A stretch of DNA of 64,000 nucleotides from Guyparkeria halophila (GCF_034479635.1 NZ_CP140153.1:2177501-2241500); one strand, 5' to 3'. Numbered from the stretch's first letter, positions 45,359-56,949 are shown. Notes: generated from the sequence alone by a model not told the origin. Numbers and translations are program-made.

Positions 45359-48300
45359 ATGCTGTCCGCACTGATCCGCTTTTCCCTGACCCAGCGCCTG
45401 TTCGTCCTGCTCCTGGTGGCCCTGGCCGCCGGCCTGGGCACCCGGGCGTTTCTCGGCCTGCCGATCGATGCCTTTCCGGACGTGTCGAACACGCAGGTCA
45501 AGATGATCATCAAGGCGCCGGGCATGACCCCCGAGGAGGTCGAGCAGCGCATCACCGCGCCGGTGGAAGTCGAAATGCTCGGCATTCCCGACCAGACCAT
45601 GCTGCGCTCGGTGGCCAAGTACGGCCTGACGGCGATCACCATCGACTTTGCCGAGGGCACCGATATCTACTGGGCGCGCCAGCAGGTATCCGAACGCCTT
45701 ACCGCGGTCTGGAGCGACCTGCCGCCCGATGCGACCGGCGGCATGGCCCCGATCACCACGCCGCTGGGCGAGATGTTCATGTTCACCATCGATGGCGGCG
45801 ACCTCTCGCTCGCCGAGCGGCGCTCGCTGCTCGACTGGGTGATACGCCCCGCCCTGCGCACCGTACCGGGCGTGGCCGAGGTCAACGCCCTGGGCGGCTA
45901 CGTGCGCACCTTCGAGGTCTCGCCCGACATGGCGAAGATGAGCGCCCGCGGTGTCACGCTCGAACAAATGCGCGACGCGCTGGCGCGCAACAACAAGAAC
46001 GACGGCGCCGGCCGCCTCCGCGATGGCGAGGAGACCCTGCTGGTGCGCGTGGAGGGAAGCGTCACGCAACTGGACGACCTGCGCGAGATCGTCGTGGCGA
46101 CCACGGCGGGCGGAACCCCCATCCACGTCACCGACGTCGCCGACGTGCAGATCGGCAGCCTGACCCGCTACGGGGCCGTCACCAAGAACGGCGAGCGCGA
46201 GGCCGTCCAGGGGCTGGTGCTCGGCCTGCGCGGGGCGAACGCCCGCGAGGTGGTCGCCGGCGTCCAGGCCAAGCTCGACGAGCTCGCCCCCACCCTGCCG
46301 GAAGGCGTCACTATCGATGTCTTCTACAACCGCGGCAACCTGGTTGACCGGGCCGTCCACACCGTCACCAAGGCGCTCACGGAGGCGATCGTCCTGGTGC
46401 TGATCCTGCTGGTGGTGTTCCTCGGCAACCTGCGCGCCGCGATCACGGTCGCCCTGATCCTGCCGCTGGCCGCCTTGGTGACCTTCATCCTCATGGATCG
46501 GATGGGCATGTCGGCCAACCTGATGAGCCTCGGCGGGCTGGCGATCGCGATCGGCATACTGGTCGACGCGGCCGTGGTGGTGGTCGAGAACGTCGTCGCG
46601 CACCTGGCGCGGGAGAAGGAGGCCAAGCGCCTCCCCCGCCTGCACGTGATCTACCGGGCCGTGCGCGAAGTCGCCGCGCCGGTGACCGCCGGGATCCTGA
46701 TCATCGTGATCGTCTTCCTGCCGCTGCTCACCCTGCAGGGGCTGGAAGGCAAGCTGTTCAAGCCGGTCGCCCTGACCATCGTCTTCGCCCTGGGCAGCTC
46801 GCTACTGCTCTCGCTCACGGCCATCCCGGTGATCAGTTCGTACTTGCTGCGCAACGTCTCGCACGGCGAGCCCTGGCTGGTGCGCCAGCTGCACAAGATC
46901 TACACCCCGGCCCTGGGCTGGTCGCTGGCCCACCCGAAGGTCATCGGCATCGTCGCCGTGGCCGCCCTGGGTGCCACGGCCGCGGCCTACACCCAGATCG
47001 GCAAGATCTTCATGCCCACCATGAACGAGGGCGACGTCATCGTGCAGCTGGAAAAGCTGCCCTCGATCTCGCTGGAACAATCGGTCGCCCTGGACAAGCG
47101 TTTCCAGCAAGCCCTGATCCAACGGGTGCCGGAAGTCACCGGCGTAATTGCCCGCACCGGCTCGGACGAGCTGGGCATGGACCCGATGGGACTCAACGAG
47201 ACGGACGGCTTTTTGGTGCTCAAACCGCGCGACCAGTGGCGTTTCGAGACCAAGGAGGAACTGATCGACGCCATCCGCGCGGTCCTGGCCGACTTTCCCG
47301 GTATGGCACACGCCTTCACCCAGCCGATCGAAATGCGCGTCTCGGAAATGCTCACCGGCGTGCGCGGGGACCTGGCCATCAAGCTGTTCGGCCCGGATCT
47401 GGACGTACTCAACGAGAAGGCCCAGGCCATCGCCGAGACCGTGCGCGGTGTCGACGGCGCCTCGGATGTCTTCTACAGCCGCAACGAGGGGGTGCAGTAC
47501 CTGAAGATCACGGCCGACCGGCAGGCCGCCGGCCGTTTCGGTCTGGCCATCGAGGAATTGCAGACCCTGCTGCGGGCGCAACTCGAGGGCAAGGACGTCG
47601 GCACGGTCTACGAGGGCATGCGACGCACGCCGTTGATGATCCGCGGCAGCCGCGAGATAGCCGACTCGCCGGAGGCCCTGCGCGAGATGCTTATCAGCCT
47701 GCCGGACGGTCGCCAGGTGTCATTGACGGCACTGGCCGGCATCGAACGGGTCGAGGGCCCGGTGCAGGTCGAACGCGAACTGGGCGAACGTTTCGTCGTG
47801 GTCGCTGCGAACGTCAGCGGTCGCGATCTGGTGGGCTTCGTCGAGGATGCCCGCCAGGCGGTGGCCGACAACGTCTCTCTGGACACCGGCTATCGCCTGG
47901 CCTGGGGTGGCCAGTTCGAGAACCAGCAACGCGCGGCCAAGCGGCTCGGCCTGGTCGTACCGGTCTCGATCGGCCTGATCTTCCTGCTGCTGTTCACCAC
48001 CTTCGGCTCGATCCGCCAGGCCATCCTGGTGCTGCTCAACATCCCCTTCGCGCTGATCGGCGGCGTATTCGGCCTGTGGATCTCCGGGGAATACCTGTCG
48101 GTACCGGCATCGGTGGGTTTCATCGCCCTGCTGGGCATCGCGGTGTTGAACGGCGTGGTGCTGGTGAGCTACTTCAACCAGTTGCGGGCACTGGGGCTGT
48201 CGCTGCACGAAACCGTGGTCGAGGGCGCCAAGCGACGCCTGCGCCCGGTGCTGATGACCGCCTTTATCGCCGCCTTTGGTCTGATCCCGCTGCTGTTCGC

Positions 48301-48457
48301 CACCGGCCCGGGCTCGGAGATCCAGCGGCCACTCGCCGCCGTGGTCATCGGCGGGCTGGTGACCTCCACCCTGCTCACCCTGGTACTGCTGCCCATCCTC
48401 TACCGCCGCTTCGGTGAAGCGGCCCCCAAAGCCGTTCGCAAGGGAGCCGAATCATGA
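45359..48457 (+). CDS. Heavy-metal efflux RND pump (CzcA/CusA-type)
   Basis: A 1032-aa inner-membrane proton-driven exporter with 12 helices and two large periplasmic loops. N-terminal ALIRFSLTQRLFVLLLV, then GLPIDAFPDVSNTQVKMII, ITIDFAEGTDIYWARQQVSERL and GGYVRTFEVSPD are typical heavy-metal RND blocks. Helix IV has AIGILVDAAVVVVENVV, near the AIGxxxDAA pattern of CusA-type (Cu/Ag) pumps. The porter loop MRVSEMLTGVRGDLAIKLFG is more like CzcA. Substrate is therefore unresolved. It lies between the adaptor and a DUF3240 gene overlapping its stop. Confidence 0.93.
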   Translation: MLSALIRFSLTQRLFVLLLVALAAGLGTRAFLGLPIDAFPDVSNTQVKMIIKAPGMTPEEVEQRITAPVEVEMLGIPDQTMLRSVAKYGLTAITIDFAEGTDIYWARQQVSERLTAVWSDLPPDATGGMAPITTPLGEMFMFTIDGGDLSLAERRSLLDWVIRPALRTVPGVAEVNALGGYVRTFEVSPDMAKMSARGVTLEQMRDALARNNKNDGAGRLRDGEETLLVRVEGSVTQLDDLREIVVATTAGGTPIHVTDVADVQIGSLTRYGAVTKNGEREAVQGLVLGLRGANAREVVAGVQAKLDELAPTLPEGVTIDVFYNRGNLVDRAVHTVTKALTEAIVLVLILLVVFLGNLRAAITVALILPLAALVTFILMDRMGMSANLMSLGGLAIAIGILVDAAVVVVENVVAHLAREKEAKRLPRLHVIYRAVREVAAPVTAGILIIVIVFLPLLTLQGLEGKLFKPVALTIVFALGSSLLLSLTAIPVISSYLLRNVSHGEPWLVRQLHKIYTPALGWSLAHPKVIGIVAVAALGATAAAYTQIGKIFMPTMNEGDVIVQLEKLPSISLEQSVALDKRFQQALIQRVPEVTGVIARTGSDELGMDPMGLNETDGFLVLKPRDQWRFETKEELIDAIRAVLADFPGMAHAFTQPIEMRVSEMLTGVRGDLAIKLFGPDLDVLNEKAQAIAETVRGVDGASDVFYSRNEGVQYLKITADRQAAGRFGLAIEELQTLLRAQLEGKDVGTVYEGMRRTPLMIRGSREIADSPEALREMLISLPDGRQVSLTALAGIERVEGPVQVERELGERFVVVAANVSGRDLVGFVEDARQAVADNVSLDTGYRLAWGGQFENQQRAAKRLGLVVPVSIGLIFLLLFTTFGSIRQAILVLLNIPFALIGGVFGLWISGEYLSVPASVGFIALLGIAVLNGVVLVSYFNQLRALGLSLHETVVEGAKRRLRPVLMTAFIAAFGLIPLLFATGPGSEIQRPLAAVVIGGLVTSTLLTLVLLPILYRRFGEAAPKAVRKGAES

Positions 48458-48756
48458 CTGACGTACTGCTGACATTGATCGCCCGCCCGGACGTGGAGGA
48501 AATCGTGATCGACTGGCTGCTGGGCCGGGAGGAGCTGTCTGGCTTCACCGGCGAGGCCGCTTGGGGTCACAGCCGCGAGCACGGGCGCTTCAATCTCGTG
48601 GAGCAGGTCACCGGTCGCCAACGTCGCGCCGTATTCCACCTCAAGCTCGACCAGCAAGAGGCCGAGCCGCTGCTCGAGGCGATGCGGGATGATCTGGCGG
48701 GACTGGGTCTGCGATACTGGCTCGTACCCATGCTCGACAGCGGAGTGATCGCATGA
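48454..48756 (+). CDS. DUF3240-family protein (PII-like fold) of the metal efflux operon
   Basis: A 100-aa cytosolic protein starting MTDVLLTLIARPDVEEIVIDWLL, with SGFTGEAAWGHSREHG and VEQVTGRQRRAVFHLKL. This matches DUF3240, a small ferredoxin-like family often encoded next to CzcA-type pumps and resembling PII/CutA proteins in fold. Overlaps the pump stop and the next start (ATGA on both sides). It may sense metal or nucleotides to tune the pump; no direct evidence. Confidence 0.82.
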   Translation: MTDVLLTLIARPDVEEIVIDWLLGREELSGFTGEAAWGHSREHGRFNLVEQVTGRQRRAVFHLKLDQQEAEPLLEAMRDDLAGLGLRYWLVPMLDSGVIA

Positions 48757-49139
48757 CTCGTCGCGATGCGCGGTTCCCCAAACGCCTGGCCCCGTGGATG
48801 CTGCTCGTGCCGGTCGCGACGGTGATGTTCGCCGGCCCGGTGGCCGTGTCGCCGGCCAGGGCCGATCACAACCAGGTGCTGGAACTCCACCAGCAGGGCA
48901 GGATCATCTCGCTGGTCGAACTGCTCGAGCGGGCGCAGGCCATCCATCCGGGACAGATGGTGGAGGCCCGTCTCGACGAGGACAGCCTGGTCTACGAGAT
49001 CACCGTCTACGGCGAGGACGACCACTACCACGAGATGTACTTCGATGCCCGGGACGGACGCCTGCTCTCTGAACACGAGGAGGACGAGGAATCCTTCCAT
49101 GATGACGATCATCACGAGGACCATTACCGCGATGATTAA
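48753..49139 (+). CDS. Exported PepSY-like protein with Asp/His-rich tail
   Basis: A 128-aa protein with a signal peptide (LLVPVATVMFAGPVAVSPARA), then a single PepSY-type domain (ISLVELLERAQAIHPGQMVEARLDEDSLVYEITVYGED, ending in MYFDARDGRLL). The C-terminal ~18 residues are almost only Asp, Glu and His (EDEESFHDDDHHEDHYRDD is the core). PepSY domains in two-component operons are thought to act as periplasmic sensors or chaperones. The acidic/His tail looks like a metal-binding device. It lies between the DUF3240 gene and the response regulator. Confidence 0.8.
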   Translation: MTRRDARFPKRLAPWMLLVPVATVMFAGPVAVSPARADHNQVLELHQQGRIISLVELLERAQAIHPGQMVEARLDEDSLVYEITVYGEDDHYHEMYFDARDGRLLSEHEEDEESFHDDDHHEDHYRDD

Positions 49140-49142
49140 CCG

Positions 49143-49820
49143 ATGAGGCTGCTACTGGCCGAGGACGATGCCTCGCTGGGCGCCGACCTGCAGGCGCGCC
49201 TGCGCGAGCACGGCTATGCGGTCGACTGGGTACGCGACGGCGACGAGGCCGCCTGGCTCGGGGCCGAGAAGGTCCACGACCTGGTCGTCCTCGACATCGG
49301 CCTGCCGGGCAAGAACGGACTGTCGGTCCTGCGGGAATGGCGCGACCAGGGTCTGGACCTGCCCGTGCTGCTGCTGACTGCCCGGGATGCCTGGTTCGAA
49401 AAGGTCGAGGGATTCGAGGCCGGCGCCGACGATTATCTCGCCAAGCCGTTCCACCTCGAGGAACTGGTCGCCCGGTTGCGCGCCCTGTCGCGACGCGTGA
49501 CCGAGCATCCTGCCGACCTGATGCAGTCGAACGCCCGTCTCGCGCTGGACGAGGACCGCCAGCAGGCGCTCATCGAGGGCAGGCCGGTGAAGCTTACGGG
49601 CACCGAGTTCCGCCTGCTGCGCTACTTCGTCCACCATGCCGGCCACGTCCTGTCGAAGAGCCGCCTGGCCGATCACCTCTACGAGCTGGACGACGACCGC
49701 GATCCCAACGTGATCGAGGCCTACGTCACGCGCCTGCGTCGCAAGCTGGGCCGCGAGTGGATCGAGACGCGGCGCGGCCAGGGCTACGTATTCCACCGCG
49801 CACCGGACGGGCAGTCGTGA
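49143..49820 (+). CDS. OmpR/PhoB-family response regulator
   Basis: A 225-aa DNA-binding regulator. The receiver domain has EDD (7-9), the phosphorylated Asp51 (VVLDIGLPGKNG) and Lys in DDYLAKPFHLEEL. The C-terminal winged helix has KLTGTEFRLLRYFVHHAGHVLSKSRLADHLY and VEAYVTRLRRKLG-type (here IEAYVTRLRRKLG) recognition sequences. It starts three bases after the PepSY gene and its stop overlaps the GTG of the kinase. It probably switches on the efflux operon in response to metal. Confidence 0.95.
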   Translation: MRLLLAEDDASLGADLQARLREHGYAVDWVRDGDEAAWLGAEKVHDLVVLDIGLPGKNGLSVLREWRDQGLDLPVLLLTARDAWFEKVEGFEAGADDYLAKPFHLEELVARLRALSRRVTEHPADLMQSNARLALDEDRQQALIEGRPVKLTGTEFRLLRYFVHHAGHVLSKSRLADHLYELDDDRDPNVIEAYVTRLRRKLGREWIETRRGQGYVFHRAPDGQS

Positions 49821-51148
49821 ACCGCCTCAAACCGCGTCATATCCAGACCCGCCTGACACTCTGGCTCCTGGCCAGTGTGCTGGTGCTGGTCGCGGTATTC
49901 TGGCTGGTCACCGCTCGGGCACCCGTGATGCTCACCGAGCACTACGTCGTCGATCGGCTTGCCCATGACGCCGAGACCCTGGTCGTCGGTCTCGAACCCG
50001 GCGGGAACACGCCCCGACTCGATCCGACCTACGCCAACCCGATCTACGAACGTCCTTACTCCGGGCACTATTATCAGCTCGACGCGGGCGGCACCACGTT
50101 GCGCTCGCGCTCGCTGTGGGATTTCGACTTCCAGCCCAAGGCAGTCGAGTCATTCCCCGCCACCTACCATGCGGTCGGGCCGTCGGATCAGCCGTTGCTC
50201 GTCTACGCCGACCGAATGCAGAAGCAAGGCACCTGGGTCGAGGTCCACGTGGCCGAGGATCTCTCCACGCTGATGGAACGGATCGAGACCTTCCGCTGGC
50301 GTTTTGCCATCGTGGCGCTGATCATCCTCGGCATCATGCTGGTTGCCCAGCGGTTGATCGTCCGGGCGAGCCTGCGCCCGCTCGACCGGGTCCAGCGGGA
50401 TTGCCGCCGCCTCCAGGAAGGCGAGATCGACCGGCTGGACGAGGCCGTCCCGCCAGAGCTTCAGCCGATGGTCGGGGAGATCAACCACCTGCAGGATGCG
50501 ATGCAACGTCGGCTGTCCCGCTCGCGCAAGGCACTCGGCAACCTCGCCCACGCCCTCAAGACCCCGATCACGCTGATCGATCAGGTACTGCAACGCTCCC
50601 GCGACGACCTGCCGCCGGAGACCGCCGAGCGGCTCGCCGAAGGCGTCGCCCGCATGCGCCAGATCACGGACCGGGAATTGCGCCATGCCCGCATGGCGGG
50701 CGAATCACGCGGCGGCGAACGCTTCGACGTGGAGCGAGAGCTACCCCGGCTGCTCGGCATGTTCCGGCACCTGCACCCGGGCAAGCACTTCGCCCACCGG
50801 CTCGACTGCCCCGCAGGCGCGCTCCTGCGCGCCGACCGCGAGGACATGTACGAGCTGCTCGGCAATCTGCTGGACAATGCGGCGAAATGGGCCGACCGCC
50901 GGATCGAGGTCGAGATGAGCCTTCGGGAAGACGGCTGGCGTATCGAGATCGCCGACGACGGGCCGGGCGTCCCCGAAGGCTCGCTGCGGGAACTCGCCCA
51001 GCGCGGCACGCGCATGGACGAATCCCGCGACGGGCACGGCCTGGGACTGGCCATCGTCCGCGAGCTGGTCGAGCTCTACGGCGGGCACTTGTCGTTCTCT
51101 CGCTCACCGGCACTCGGTGGGCTTGCCGTCGAGATACGCCTGCCCTGA
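49817..51148 (+). CDS. Sensor histidine kinase of the metal efflux operon
   Basis: A 443-aa membrane kinase. GTG start overlapping the regulator stop. Two helices (LTLWLLASVLVLVAVFWLV and FAIVALIILGIMLVAQRLIV) flank a periplasmic sensor of ~130 residues. A HAMP-like linker is followed by the H-box LGNLAHALKTPITL (His245). The ATPase has the N-box LLGNLLDNAAKWA, G1 DDGPGVPEG and G2 GHGLGLAIV. It is similar to QseC/PhoQ-type kinases. The periplasmic domain has no Cys or His cluster, so metal sensing may need the PepSY protein. Confidence 0.93.
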   Translation: MNRLKPRHIQTRLTLWLLASVLVLVAVFWLVTARAPVMLTEHYVVDRLAHDAETLVVGLEPGGNTPRLDPTYANPIYERPYSGHYYQLDAGGTTLRSRSLWDFDFQPKAVESFPATYHAVGPSDQPLLVYADRMQKQGTWVEVHVAEDLSTLMERIETFRWRFAIVALIILGIMLVAQRLIVRASLRPLDRVQRDCRRLQEGEIDRLDEAVPPELQPMVGEINHLQDAMQRRLSRSRKALGNLAHALKTPITLIDQVLQRSRDDLPPETAERLAEGVARMRQITDRELRHARMAGESRGGERFDVERELPRLLGMFRHLHPGKHFAHRLDCPAGALLRADREDMYELLGNLLDNAAKWADRRIEVEMSLREDGWRIEIADDGPGVPEGSLRELAQRGTRMDESRDGHGLGLAIVRELVELYGGHLSFSRSPALGGLAVEIRLP

Positions 51149-51180
51149 ACGGGCGGAAAGGTGGCACCCCATTACGCAAA

Positions 51181-51212
51181 CAGGCCGGGACAAACGCCCG
51201 GCCTGATATTTC
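51181..51212 (+). terminator. Intrinsic terminator after the metal efflux operon
   Basis: A 9-bp GC-rich stem (51181-51189 with 51197-51205), loop of seven, followed by the modest tract ATATTTCT. It lies 33 bases after the kinase gene. Confidence 0.65.
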
Positions 51213-51250
51213 TATGACGCTCGGCAATCGGGAAAACCACGGTGCCATGC

Positions 51251-51290
51251 GACCGTTGGCGACCGTTGGCGACCGTTGGCGACCGTTGGC
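51251..51290. repeat. Four perfect tandem copies of a 10-bp unit (gaccgttggc)
   Basis: Four identical 10-base units in the convergent gap between the sensor kinase and clpB. One unit equals about one helical turn, so any bound protein would sit on one face. No gene overlaps it. Confidence 0.95.
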
Positions 51291-51323
51291 ACCGCAGGCC
51301 GATCGCCGAATCCCTGCCTACCG

Positions 51324-53921
<2,598 letters not shown>

Positions 53922-53965
53922 TGCGTGCACCTCGTATGCCGTCGAAATTCATGTAACTGCCTACG

Positions 53966-53994
53966 AATGTAGGCCCGGCATCACGGGATTCAAG
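53966..53994 (-). promoter_or_regulatory. Sigma32 (heat-shock)-like promoter of clpB
   Basis: On the minus strand CTTGAA (53994-53989), 14 bases, then GCCTACATT (53974-53966), 45 bases upstream of the clpB start. The -35 matches the heat-shock consensus exactly and the spacing fits, while the -10 is a partial match. A 5-bp hairpin (cctac/gtagg) overlaps the -10. Confidence 0.5.
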
Positions 53995-54017
53995 AGGTGG
54001 GGCGTCCGGCAGACGGC

Positions 54018-54845
54018 TCAGCTCCCGCCCACGGCGACCGGCCCCTCGGGCTCCGATGCCGGCGTCCTTTCCGCAGGCGCGCCCCGCCCGGCGACAGACC
54101 GACCGTCCCACTCGATCACGTCGAGCCTGCCATCCACGTGCTCGACCAGCGCCGAACAGCCCTCGACCCAGTCGCCACTGTTGGCGTAGGTCACCCCGTC
54201 GCCGTCACGGAGGTTGGCGTGGTGGATGTGGCCGCAGACGATCACGTCCACGCCCTCGTGTCGGGCATGCGCCAGGGCCGCGGCCTCGAAACGCCCCACG
54301 TGCGCCATTGCGCCGGGGACGCGGGTCTTGATCGCGCGCACCAGGGCCCCGTGCCGCTCGCTGCCGCCCAGACGCCGGCCGAGCCGATCGAGCCGCAGCA
54401 GGCACTCATAACCCAGATTCCCCAGGCAGCGCGCGACCAACGAGGGGGCGATCTGGTCGTCGAATTCGTCGCCATGCATCACCAGCGCCCGGCGGCCATC
54501 GGCAAGCGTGAGGCGCATTTCCCGGTGGATCGACACCCCGGCGAACGTCTGACCGACGAACGCCCGGAAACAGTCGTCGTGGTTGCCTGGCACGTAGGCA
54601 ACTCGCGTGCCCGCCTCGACCAGTGCACCGAGTTGCCAAAACAATTCGCTCTTGGCCGCCGACCAGCGCCAGCGACGGCGTTGCATCTGCCAGACATCGA
54701 GCAGGTCGCCGTTGAGGATCAGGGTCTCGCAGTGAATCGAGGCGAGGAAATCGAGCAGCCGGTCGGGACGGGCGTCCGGCGTACCCAGGTGCACGTCGGA
54801 AATGATGACCGTGCGATAGCGGGAACATGGGCGGTGGGCTTCCAT
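54018..54845 (-). CDS. LpxH-like UDP-2,3-diacylglucosamine diphosphatase family protein
   Basis: A 275-aa calcineurin-type metallophosphoesterase. The metal motifs are SDVHLGTPDAR, LNGDLLDVW, VPGNHDD, MHGDEFDD and a C-terminal GHIHHAN. The DVHLG/GNHDD spacing and the RRRWRW patch match the LpxH group (COG2908), which makes lipid X for lipid A. It is longer than classical LpxH (~240), so it could be the LpxH2-type or another substrate. The start has GGAGG. It lies upstream of clpB on the same strand. Confidence 0.8.
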   Translation of the reverse strand: MEAHRPCSRYRTVIISDVHLGTPDARPDRLLDFLASIHCETLILNGDLLDVWQMQRRRWRWSAAKSELFWQLGALVEAGTRVAYVPGNHDDCFRAFVGQTFAGVSIHREMRLTLADGRRALVMHGDEFDDQIAPSLVARCLGNLGYECLLRLDRLGRRLGGSERHGALVRAIKTRVPGAMAHVGRFEAAALAHARHEGVDVIVCGHIHHANLRDGDGVTYANSGDWVEGCSALVEHVDGRLDVIEWDGRSVAGRGAPAERTPASEPEGPVAVGGS

Positions 54846-54931
54846 AAGACACCTCCGTGCTGAGGGAGCCCGACCGTTATCGCGCAACCAGGTGACCGCT
54901 CCATGTCAGCCAGATCACGCGTCGACGACAC

Positions 54932-55792
54932 TCACCGCTGCCGGATCGCCAGGGCGGTAACGGTGACGATGATGACGACCATGCCGAGCCACTGTAACGG
55001 GGCGAGCGACTGGCCCAGCACCGTCAGGCCGAAGAGCGAGGCGGTGACCGGTTCGACCGCGGCCACCAAGGCCACGGCAACCGGCGTGGCCCGTCTCAGG
55101 CCGAGCACGTAGAACACGAACGAAAGGCCCGCGCCGAACAGCCCCAGCAGCAGGAACAGGTGGACATCGTCGGACAGCGAGGCGGCCACGACCTTTCCCG
55201 GATCGACCAGCGGTGCCATTACCAGCAGAAATACCAGGAAGGCCACCGCCAGAACCTCCACCGACGAGGTGTGGAGCGCCGCATTCCGAAAGCCGAACAG
55301 GAACACCGCATAGGAGACGCCGGCGGCAATCCCCGCGGCTACACCGGCGAAGGACAGCCCCGCCAGATTTTCACCGCCGACAAGCTGGGTCAGTAACGCC
55401 ACGCCCAGCAAGACCGAACCGATCGCCGCCACGAACCCGGGGGTCAGCCGCACGGCGCCGGTCGTCAGGGCGACCAGGTAGACGTAGACCGGCGCGGTGT
55501 ACATGAGGGTCACCGCGACCGCGACATTGGCCTGGGAGATGCTGAGGAAGTAGAAGATGAAGTTGCCCGCGACCCCGAGGCCGGCGAGCGCCGACCAGAG
55601 GATTGCGCGCCGGTCGGGCAGCGGGATAACGGCAAACCTCGCCAACCACCAGGCAGCGAAACAGAGAAAGCCGACCACGCCCCGGTAGAAGGAAACGATC
55701 AGCGGGTCCCAGCCTCGCTCGATGAGCACGGCGGCAATCCCGCCGGATACGCCCCAGAGGAAGGCAGCAAGAATGACCAGCGCTATGCCCAT
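54932..55792 (-). CDS. DMT-superfamily transporter (EamA type)
   Basis: A 286-aa inner-membrane protein with ten helices in two EamA repeats: MGIALVILAAFLWGVSGG starts the first, and GVAAGIAAGVSYAVFLFG the second. The Pro-rich turn at the end, VEPVTASLFGLTVLGQSLAPLQWLG, is highly typical. Family members export amino acids or metabolites. The ATG at 55792 follows GAGGAGG; a longer in-frame start 33 bases upstream is unlikely. Confidence 0.9.
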   Translation of the reverse strand: MGIALVILAAFLWGVSGGIAAVLIERGWDPLIVSFYRGVVGFLCFAAWWLARFAVIPLPDRRAILWSALAGLGVAGNFIFYFLSISQANVAVAVTLMYTAPVYVYLVALTTGAVRLTPGFVAAIGSVLLGVALLTQLVGGENLAGLSFAGVAAGIAAGVSYAVFLFGFRNAALHTSSVEVLAVAFLVFLLVMAPLVDPGKVVAASLSDDVHLFLLLGLFGAGLSFVFYVLGLRRATPVAVALVAAVEPVTASLFGLTVLGQSLAPLQWLGMVVIIVTVTALAIRQR

Positions 55793-55914
55793 GCGCACCC
55801 CTCCTCGGCGGGAGGTCGACTCCACCGCCGGCAGACGCGCGAGCCGGCTGGAGGGACCCGTACCTCAGGGAACGTAGCAGAGAGGTGCCCGGAACGCGTT
55901 CCGGTGCGACGCCA

Positions 55915-56412
55915 TCAACGCTCGCGCAGATCCGCGTGGCGGCTCACCAGCCGGTCGAGGAACAGGATGCCATCGAGGTGATCGATCTCGTGCTGGGCGA
56001 TGCGCGCCTCGAAGCCCTTCATCTTGAACGTGACCGTGCGCCCCTCGATATCCTGGGCGGTCAGCTCGATGGTCTCGGCGCGGATCACCTTGCCGGTGTA
56101 GTCGGGAATGGACAGGCAACCCTCGCGACCGACGGCGAAGCCCTTCCAGTTGGTGATCGCCGGATTGACCAGGACCAGGGGGCCGTTGTTGTCCACCGGG
56201 CGTTTGGCGCGCGTGGCGTCGACCAGGCACAGCCGCTGCATGCGGCCCACCTGCGGGGCGGCGATGCCCACGGCCGAGGGCCCCAGGTCCGCGGTGTGCT
56301 GCAGGTGTTCGGCAAATTCCCGCAACTCCGGGTCGAATTGCTCGACCGGCTCGCAGACCGTTTTCAGACGCTCGTCGGGGTACGTCAGGATCGGCAGTGG
56401 CTCCACGCTCAC
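55915..56412 (-). CDS. def: Peptide deformylase
   Basis: Removes the N-formyl group from nascent proteins; 165 aa, metal-dependent. All three motifs are present: SAVGIAAPQVG (motif 1), EGCLSIP (motif 2, metal Cys) and QHEIDHLDG (motif 3, HExxH). The GTG start at 56412 gives MSVEPLPILTYPDERL and overlaps the stop of the ACT-domain gene (GTGA). It is not next to fmt, so it may be an additional copy. Confidence 0.95.
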   Translation of the reverse strand: MSVEPLPILTYPDERLKTVCEPVEQFDPELREFAEHLQHTADLGPSAVGIAAPQVGRMQRLCLVDATRAKRPVDNNGPLVLVNPAITNWKGFAVGREGCLSIPDYTGKVIRAETIELTAQDIEGRTVTFKMKGFEARIAQHEIDHLDGILFLDRLVSRHADLRER

Positions 56413-56933
56413 CCCCGCATCGTCTCGAGCGGGGTGACACGCACGGTCAGCCCCTGATCGGCGAAACGCGCCACGCATTGCTCGATCGGCTCGATGCCCT
56501 GACTGCTCTCGCCGTCGATCTGCATGATGTAGATCGGCTTGTCACTCGAGCCGCCCACGTCCGAGCGCAGGTCGAGGATATTCATGCCGGCCTCGAGCAG
56601 CGCGGCGGTGACCTCACTGACAATGCCACTGCGGTCGGCGCTGTGCACGATCACCGACACGTCCGGCTCGCGGTGCTGATGCAGGGCCGCGTCGATCTCG
56701 TCGACATGCAGCTTGAGGCCGAAATCGGCCCGGGTGGATTCGAGCAGACCGGCCACCTCCTCGGGGTTGCCGGCGCCACGCACCATCATCATGATCGCGA
56801 ACTGGTTGCCCAGCCGCATCATCGCTGTCTCGCCGAGCTCGGCGCCCACGCCGAACAACACGCGGGTGACATGAGCGACGATGCCGGGCCGATCCGCCCC
56901 GACCAGGGTCAGCAGGAGCCAGGGTTGCGTCAT
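56409..56933 (-). CDS. Tandem ACT-domain protein, GcvR-like
   Basis: A 174-aa cytosolic protein with two ACT domains: LLTLVGADRPGIVAHVTRVLFGVGAELGE and VIVHSADRSGIVSEVTAALLEAGMNILDLRSDV. This is the layout of the glycine-cleavage repressor GcvR and related regulators that bind amino acids. The ATG at 56933 follows GAGGAAG. Co-transcribed with def. The bound ligand and target are unknown. Confidence 0.85.
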   Translation of the reverse strand: MTQPWLLLTLVGADRPGIVAHVTRVLFGVGAELGETAMMRLGNQFAIMMMVRGAGNPEEVAGLLESTRADFGLKLHVDEIDAALHQHREPDVSVIVHSADRSGIVSEVTAALLEAGMNILDLRSDVGGSSDKPIYIMQIDGESSQGIEPIEQCVARFADQGLTVRVTPLETMRG

Positions 56934-56949
56934 TTCGGTCTTCCTCTTG

